A program made the translations under genes and the position numbers. 64,000 nt of DNA from Chinchilla lanigera (taxonomy: Eukaryota; Chordata; Mammalia; Rodentia; Chinchillidae): assembly GCF_000276665.1 (NCBI RefSeq), contig NW_004955517.1, forward strand, positions 4,140,701 through 4,204,700, written 5' to 3'. This document shows positions 57,563 to 64,000 of the stretch, piece after piece (position 1 is the stretch's first letter; each line of letters begins with the position of its first letter). The notes beneath the pieces were generated by a model. The model was not told the origin of the DNA. It ran no database searches and saw only the letters and a program-made list of their open reading frames with translations.

Positions 57563-58274
57563 TGCTCCAATATCAACAGGCTCATGTTCAAAGCATGGTG
57601 AACCTTTCAAAAATGACTCCGTGCTAACCGATGTAACTCCCCAAATAGAGGAATGTGTAAAAGTGAAGCTCCGGTTCATAAAAATCTTAAAAAGTACCGC
57701 CATTACCATGCCATACGGCTTTCCCCAAGCCCAAATGCCTCGGCTGTAAAGCACAGGATTGGAAAAGGACTGCACGGTCATTTCAGGGTCCGATAAGGTC
57801 TAGGTCAAACAATTTGTTTTTCTTATTGAGTCAACCTTCAGCAAATGCAGCAAGAAGGGGGTCAACTATATGGAACCCATAAACATTTTTATGTCGATCA
57901 GTTGCCAACATTTACCAAAGGGAAAGAACACGTAACAATGCAAACTTTGGTCTCCTCTCTGAAAATAATGTAGTGTGAAGACATTCTGCACCATACGGTC
58001 CCCACTGGCTCTGACCCACAGCTGCAGGCCTCCTTCACTGAGACACTTTCCCCTCTGCTACTTCCCCCAACAACCCCACCAGCTGGGACTCCAGGTATCA
58101 GCAGCCAGATGTCCCCTCCGTGCTTCATTCCGGAGCCCTCGCAGTTATTCACGGGGCACTTCCTTAGTCCTCTGAAGCATGGGGTTACCAAATCCGTTAA
58201 GGGCAACTAAAACGTAAAATAACAAGATGCAAAATAGTAGTAACAACACACAGCTCTTAAGCATAATCTTAACT
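57563..58274. other. Unassigned intronic DNA
   Basis: No exon or recognisable repeat beyond the LINE tail. Confidence 0.5.
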
Positions 58275-58450
58275 GAAAACATATACGAGGCACCATTTCT
58301 AACCCTTAAGCCCTCACAGTGTCCCTCTAATAAGCACCAGCATTCGACCTGCTTCAGGTGACCAAAGTGGGGACGAGAAAGACTGTCAGATGTGCTCAAG
58401 GTCACACCGAATCGCACGGCAGAGGCGTGTCCCTGCGACCGCAAGCCCAG
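58275..58450 (-). repeat. MIR SINE fragment (weak)
   Basis: CACCATTTCTAACCCTTAAGC, CCTCACAGTGTCCCTCTAAT, GTGCTCAAGGTCACACCGAA and CGGCAGAGGCGTG keep the MIR complement order with many changes. Confidence 0.5.
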
Positions 58451-59138
58451 GACGGCAAGGAGAACAGGAGCACTGTGTAAGCCAGTCTCCTCCAATCTTC
58501 CGTCCCTCTAGACAAGCGTTCCGTGCCTCAAAGGCATCCACGTGCCCTACCAGGATTCATGAAAGGCGGGCGGGGTGCCCCACGTGTGAAATGTCAACCA
58601 GCAAGGACAGCAGCAATGAAGGCATCACAAACCGACCATGTACAAACTGGTAAAATGCCTCGCCTCACTGACAGGGAGACCGGCCTGCAGCACCAGCCTA
58701 AAGCACACCACGAAGTCCCGTAAATCCAGTCATTCTCAGTTGCCCTAAAGCATCACAAACTGTTACGGAACATTGTACAAAATTTCCAAATAAGGAAAAC
58801 ACAATGCAGTACGTCCTATCAGTGTCCTTCGGCGTGCAATTGCACAACCTAACCCCAAAATTATTTCATTCCCTAGGAGAATGTATCATTGTGATTTGCT
58901 ACTCACTACTTGGTGAAGCCGCACATTAACCCGTAGATTTATGCTTGGTTTGAAGAAAAGCAGGTTACAGTTTTATTATCCTGTAGTACATTAACTAGAC
59001 TTGGATATAACCCATCATATTTCTCTTTGGGCTATGAAAACCTAGTTCCTCAAATTGTGCATTTAACCAGCATTACCATGTATTGTTTTTCTTATTAACA
59101 ATTTTAAATTTGACATGTATTCATTTCATTTGATGTTT
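58451..59138. other. Unassigned intronic DNA
   Basis: No exon or recognisable repeat. Confidence 0.5.
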
Positions 59139-59220
59139 TGGGGGAGATCATGCTGAGGATCGGACTCAGGGCCTCACACACTAGCCGAGTGTTCTACCAC
59201 TGAGCTGTATCCCTAGCCTA
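59139..59220 (-). repeat. ID-type SINE, old copy
   Basis: The plus strand shows CTGAGGATCGGACTCAGGGC, CTCACACACTAGCCGAGTGT and TCTACCACTGAGCTGTATCC, the ID complement. Confidence 0.82.
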
Positions 59221-60480
59221 AATGTTTTTAAATATTATGACTTTACGCTACAACGACTTAAACCACTCTCCCAAAAAATGTGCAGTCCAGCCCTACTCGT
59301 TCTCCTCTCCTCCACCCCAAGCTTCTATACTCAGAAAAATGATACAGAAAATCAAAATTGAATTCCGTAGTTCAACCTTAGTAAATATGCACTGCTTAAC
59401 ATATCACAAACCCACAGTAGCTGTCAACATAACCTAGAAGATTTCTGACGATACAAAATTATCATAGTAAGAATCCTTCCGGGGAAAACTTCAGGCAACA
59501 AAACAGGCAATTTAGGGTCCAGCACTGGAGGCAATATACTTCTAACATTAATGTTTAATGAATTATAAAATAGCCTTGAAGGTACCTTATATGCCCTAGG
59601 TGGGAAAGTATCTACTTACAAGTATATTTAGCAATTTGTTTTGTGTTATCCATTTAAAGGCAGTATATTTCTATTTTAAAAATTCTCAATAAATGAGATC
59701 TGAAATCACAGCCTCCCAAAATTATTCTCTATTGCTCTGGAAACACTCTGAACCAGCCAGGTTTATATATTTTCATCCATTAACCCACACACATCTCTAA
59801 CCATGGTGAGAAAGATCCCACCAAGCTACAAATGAAGAAACCCTTGCACTTGAAAGAGACAGTAAACAAGCAGACAGCAGGACCAGAAGCCCACAGGACA
59901 AGGCGACTATGCAAAAACACAGGAATGAGATCTGGCTGAAGTTTGAAGAGAAGAACCGCAGCTGTACGCAGATTTATGTTTCAAGGTCACAAACTGTCAT
60001 AATTCCTTGGAAATATTTAAGCCAGAGAGGTTACATTAAAAGTGTGGGGAAGACTTGCTTTCTACCACCGCCGCCACCCCCCATCCGGGGCAGCCAGGAA
60101 CATCTGGCTCTTCTCCAGCTAACAGTCAGCCGTGCTTTGTTTGAAATGTGTACGGCAAACAGCGTGCAGTGCTGACCCCAGGTGCCCATCCTAAACTGTA
60201 GGCAGACAAGAGTCAAGCCGCAAGGAGAAAAGGCAAGGTCTAGCTCAAAACTGAATTCCAGGGAAAAAAAGGAAATAAAACAACTGCTAAAGAGACATTT
60301 CCATTGCTTTGCAGCTGACCTTCAGGACAGGCAGGGGCCCGTGAAAGTCTGGTCTTCTGCAGGGGCCCTGAGGTCATTTGCACTGAACGCACTGGTGACT
60401 GCAAGCAAAAGAAAAAGGCCTGAAGGAGGTGGGCTTGGGGAATACAGACTTCCAAAGAGAATGCCATCAAAAGGGAGATG
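59221..60480. other. Unassigned intronic DNA
   Basis: No exon or confident repeat. A short CCGCCGCC run sits at about 60066-60083. Confidence 0.5.
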
Positions 60481-61714
60481 AGTAAGAGAAATCACCCTCT
60501 CTAACTTGAAGACCTGATGCACAATTAAAACAATCCAGAGCGTGTGGTGTAGACAGAAAGGTAAACCTCAGAAAGAGACCCACCCAGTATGGCCACTTAT
60601 TTCAGACAGAGCATCTCAATGGAGGAAGAAGACGCTTCTCAACAAAGGGCACTGGGACAGCTGGGTACCCATAAGCAAAAGGATGGGTACCCGGAGGCAG
60701 GGGATGGGCCATGAATCCGTACGTAATCCTCACATTGTACACAAAACAATTCAGACAGACTTTAAACGTAGATGTAAAACATGAAACTCTGAAGGAATAA
60801 CAGAGGAGAAAATCTCTGGGACCCAAGACTTAGAAATGAGTTCTTGCAACAAAGGCATGATTTGAATGGAGAAAATTAATAAACAAGATTTCATCAGAAA
60901 TAACTTTAGCTCTGAAAAGTGTTTCCATAAACAGATGACAAGGTCCATTCTGATAAAAACTTTTGTCTGACAGAGGACTTCCCTTCCTGGGTAAGGGACA
61001 CCAAGGGGATAGCAAATGAGCAAATGGGAAGGTAGGCAACCTCATCACCTTTATGAAAACACATATTGGGAACACCCTGAGGCAGCACTGTAAACCTACA
61101 GAAGAGCTCTCCTTTGTTAAGTGCACTGTATCAAAGGTAATGGTAATGGTAGTAATAATGGTTCTAGAATTTTTCAAAATGTTATCATTGGAGAAACTGG
61201 GACATGCGTACAAGGGATCATTCTGTATGACTTCATACAACTGCATGTTAATCCACAATGATCTAAACAAGTTTCCTCTTAAAAAAGTGACAGCACCAGA
61301 AGTTGGAGGGACAGTAGTTTTGCAGGAAAGCTAGATTTCATGCATTGCTGGTGGGAACATGGAATATAAAAGATCTCTGTGAGAGTTTGGCAGGGTTTTT
61401 TTTGTTTTATTTCGTTTTTAAGAATCTAAAAGATACAGTTACCAAATATATGACCCAGGAATTGTACCCCTGTGCATTTATCCCATGAAAGAATTATGGA
61501 ACTTAAACTACACACAAGTGTTAATAGTTGACTTTGTGGAAGCCAGGAAATACATATAACTACAACTTCTCCTAGAAGATGGAAGACTGAAGGCTGCATC
61601 TTGACTTACAGTGAAGCTAGCCAAAGTACTGGTATATACAGACCCAGGTTGAAGAAGAGGTGCAGAGTGAAAAAAGCCAATCTGAAAAGGGTTACCTGTG
61701 AAGTATCCTACAAA
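60481..61714 (+). repeat. L1 remnant: end of ORF2 and 3' UTR, left part
   Basis: CTTCTCAACAAAGGGCACTGG, ACAGCTGGGTACCCATAAGC, AACATGAAACTCTGAAGGAA and AACAAAGGCATGATTTGAAT correspond to the last part of L1 ORF2. GCATTGCTGGTGGGAACATGG, GTTTGGCAGGG, ATATGACCCAGGAATTGTAC and TCTGAAAAGGGTTACCTGTG correspond to the 3' UTR. Stops and shifts abound, so it is dead. It continues at 62491-62655 after nested LTRs. Confidence 0.85.
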
Positions 61715-61844
61715 AGCTCGTGTAATCAGGGATTAATCCCCAATGTACAAACGTGTAAAGGGAGAACCTAGAGGGAAGACTGGATCATGGCTGAATGGGT
61801 ATTAGGAACAAGACCTAGTTATAAGAAGCAGATCAGTGAGGGTA
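61715..61844 (+). repeat. MaLR LTR, 5' part (split by an inner LTR)
   Basis: GTAATCAGGGATTAATCCCC, AATGTACAAACGTGTAAAGG, GGAAGACTGGATCATGGCTG and AATGGGTATTAGGAACAAG follow the MaLR middle part (CCCCAATGTG ... GGTGATTGGATCATG). The start is approximate. Confidence 0.6.
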
Positions 61845-62292
61845 TGATAGTGCCAATTTGAGTAAGAAACGCCCAACTAAACTGGATCAGGGTAGTTTTG
61901 GGTGCGGCCCAACAGGTTTACTGAAGTCAGTCCCGCTGGGCGTGAGTAGCACCAACCAATAGGCCTGTTGCCTGAATAGAATAGAAGGAAATGAAGAAGG
62001 AAGGTTCGCTTCCGTGTCCTCAGAGGAGCTCCGGTTTCTACCTTCACCTTGGATGTTGTCTCCGGACTTCCAGCGCGGGTTTTCAGCCTTCCGGCACAGA
62101 CCCTTTGACATTCTGGTATGGACTCATGCAAGGCTCTGAAGTGAGCTCCCAGCCTTTGAATGGATCCTTCAGATCTCCAGCGTGCAGAGAGACCTTCTGT
62201 ACTCTGCGGTCTGCTACTGTAAGTCGATCTTGTAAATCCTTATATATTTGTACAACTTACATTAAATCTTTCTCTAAGCACTGACTGATATA
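61845..62292 (+). repeat. Inner LTR (ERVL/MLT-like), nested
   Basis: Begins TGATAGTGCCAATTTGAGTA, has GGTGCGGCCCAACAGG, CCGGACTTCCAGCGCGGGTT, CGATCTTGTAAATCCTTATA and ATTAAATCTTTCTC, and ends AAGCACTGACTGATA. This fits a mammalian LTR with TGATAG... start, AATAAATCTCTCTC signal and ...CTGACTAATA end. Family name uncertain. Confidence 0.65.
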
Positions 62293-62295
62293 GAA

Positions 62296-62490
62296 GGTGT
62301 GTCTTGCCCCACCCCCTCTTCCCTCTCTCATTGCCTTTGGCTACTGTGAGCTGAGCATCTTCCTTCCATCACATCCTCCCACTATAATGTTTCTACCTTG
62401 GTTCCAGTTACCATGGACTGAATTCCCTGAAACCGTGAGCCAAAATAAACCTCTTCTCCTCATAGCAACAGAAATTTACCAATTAGTCCC
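62296..62490 (+). repeat. MaLR LTR, 3' part
   Basis: ACCTTGGTTCCAGTTACCATG, GACTGAATTCCCTGAAACCG, TGAGCCAAAATAAACCTC and AGCAACAGAAATTTACCAATT follow the MaLR 3' end with its AATAAA signal. Confidence 0.7.
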
Positions 62491-62655
62491 TGAGGGATTC
62501 CATGTATAACACTTTCAACATGACAAACCTCTATAGAGACGCTAACAGATTAGGGAATGCCAGGATTTGGAGGCAGCAGGGGCAGGGGCTGCATGATTGT
62601 TAAAGGGTGCCACAAGGGAAATCTTTGTGCTGATAAAAATCATTCTCAACCTTGA
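62491..62655 (+). repeat. L1 3' UTR, right part
   Basis: GATTCCATGTATAACACTTTC, AACCTCTATAGAGACGCTAA, GCCAGGATTTGGAGGCAG, TGTTAAAGGGTGCCACAAGG and GAAATCTTTGTGCTGATAAA follow the known order of an L1M 3' UTR and take up where 61714 stops. Confidence 0.75.
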
Positions 62656-62765
62656 TGTCAGGCTATGAATCTGGAACTTTCAACCTCCAGAACAATGAAT
62701 CAAAATTTTGTGCATTATAACTTACTCCCTCCTGTGGTACTCCGCTGTAGCGTCAGAGAACAAAC
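62656..62765 (+). repeat. LTR 3' end, MLT1-like (weak)
   Basis: TTCAACCTCCAGAACAATGA, then ATTATAACTTACTCCCTCC, TGTGGTACTCCGCTGTAGCG resemble the MLT1 end (CCTCCAGAACTGTGAG ... TAAGCCACCCAGTCTGTGGTA ... TATAGCAGC). Confidence 0.5.
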
Positions 62766-64000
62766 AGAAGCTTCCAGGGATGCCTTCGAACTTCATGGAA
62801 CCCGGGCGGTGGTCCACACAGGTCTACTCCCCTTTCTCTTGCTCTGGATGCAGCAGTTGTTACCGCTGCACTTTGCCACCCACCTTGAGGACCACTCTCA
62901 GGACAAATGTGATACACGAACGACAGCGCAGAGGACAGAAACCACCTAAGTTCTGCGTGAACCCGCTTGGCCCTTGACGACCTGGAAACACAGCACACTA
63001 TACCTCTGGTCTCTAGTATGTGCACTAACGCATTTCTTTATTCTCTCATTTCTCAGAGTTGGGTCTTGATCACTTGCTGCTGAGAGCATCCTGAGTGACA
63101 GGCAGGTCTTACTTATACGGCAGTGCTATCCAAGGAGTACTATCTGTGGTTTTTAAGAGAAGAAAGTGGACTGTGCCAGGCATTTCCTGGCTTAGGGAAA
63201 TATGCAAGGGATAGGGCTGAACATGAAGGGCAGCCCACATGAAGTACCCTAAAATATAAAGCTCCTCTTCCTGGTTGTTAGTGACTGTATAACCTGCCAT
63301 ACGGTCAAGTGCCACGGTGAGGTAACAGTGACTTTGTGAGAGTTTAAAAGTATCCCTTCCTCTGGACCCTTTCTCTGCCATCTTCCAGGATAATGGCCAA
63401 AAATCTTTCCCCATAAATCACAAAGTGACTCTGATGTGAACAGCTCATCCTTGAATCTGCAGACATCTTTACAGCCAGAGGAGCCACGGCATCCTTGAAT
63501 TCATTATCGAATCTCCAACGGTTAGCAATATAATCAGGTCTGATGACACTCTATTACTTAATGTACTAAAACAACTCAGGTTGCAATTCTACTGCAGGCA
63601 GTCATGTGGAACAGTGACCAATCCTCAGACAGCCCCAGAGACTGCCCAGTGACCAGGAGCAAAAAGGTACAGTAATTCCCGCTCAGAAAGAATCAAGACT
63701 GAAGGGTAAAATTTGGTACAAATTTATTATGCTTGGTTAAATTTACAATGTAGTTCAAAAGCAAGAAGAAGTTAAATAATCCTGTAAGACAGTCACCACA
63801 GAGATGTCTGATTAACTGCCCAGCAAACAGAACAGACAATAAATTAAAATTACAACCAAGATGACGGGACCTACAGAGATCACAGGTAAAATACTTAAAT
63901 AACAGAGGCCAACGCGGCAGAAACAAATGACAGATTTAATTGGCTAAGTTATATGCCTGGGGTCCTGTGACTGGGGAATATTCAGGAGCCTCTAACTGGA
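62766..64000. other. Unassigned intronic DNA
   Basis: No exon or confident repeat to the window edge. Confidence 0.5.

Larger units (their letters stand above)
39935..64000 (-). other. PTPRG: PTPRG intron 1, 3' part (right-to-left)
   Basis: Everything right of the acceptor is upstream in the transcript. The signal-peptide exon is not visible, so intron 1 is at least 24 kb here; it is far longer in other mammals. Contents are old LTRs, an L1 remnant, SINEs and simple repeats. Confidence 0.82.

Noticed and set aside
60481..61335. L1 ORF2 as a coding gene
   Set aside because: Only the last part of ORF2 remains and it is broken by stops and frameshifts; it is a fossil.

Overview
The window is 64 kb of mammalian nuclear DNA and is almost entirely intron. 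The short interspersed repeats point to a rodent outside the mouse/rat group. There are tRNA-Ala-derived ID elements, 7SL-derived B1 monomers, and composite B1-dID elements (a B1 half fused to an ID half). Composite B1-dID elements are known from squirrels, dormice, beavers and hystricomorph rodents. I cannot name the species. A run of exactly 100 N (48520-48619) is an assembly gap.

Only one protein-coding segment can be supported: a 105-bp internal exon on the minus strand at 39830-39934. It has consensus splice sites, and its translation ends in [18 protein letters not shown] recognise this as coding exon 2 of PTPRG, the receptor-type protein tyrosine phosphatase gamma, at the start of the extracellular carbonic-anhydrase-like domain. 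The gene runs right to left, so 39935-64000 is the 3' part of intron 1 and 1-39829 is the 5' part of intron 2. No other exon, CpG island or promoter was recognised. All other long open frames look like chance frames or lie in repeats.

Layout. Left part (1-19.8 kb): ancient MIR and L2 fragments, hAT-type DNA transposons (MER3-like and a second family), B1, B1-dID and three ID copies with target-site duplications, plus AT-rich stretches full of TAATTA/ATTA motifs that could be conserved regulatory DNA. Middle (19.8-38.4 kb): L1 3' remnants, MER5-like elements, MaLR solitary LTRs, L2 pieces, a 42-bp-period minisatellite, and a hAT element carrying a nested ID. Around the exon (38.5-40.5 kb): motif-rich candidate regulatory DNA downstream and MIR fragments upstream. 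Right part (40.5-64 kb): a 270-bp GGAA-type purine tract, MaLR LTRs (one carrying an ID), dinucleotide repeats, and a three-level nest of LTR inside LTR inside L1 at 60.5-62.7 kb.

The window holds no operon, CRISPR array or multi-gene system. Its interest lies in the exon, the precisely dated layers of retrotransposition, several unexplained local duplications, and AT-rich islands worth testing for conservation. Repeat family names come from memory of consensus sequences, not from a search, so boundaries of old elements are approximate.
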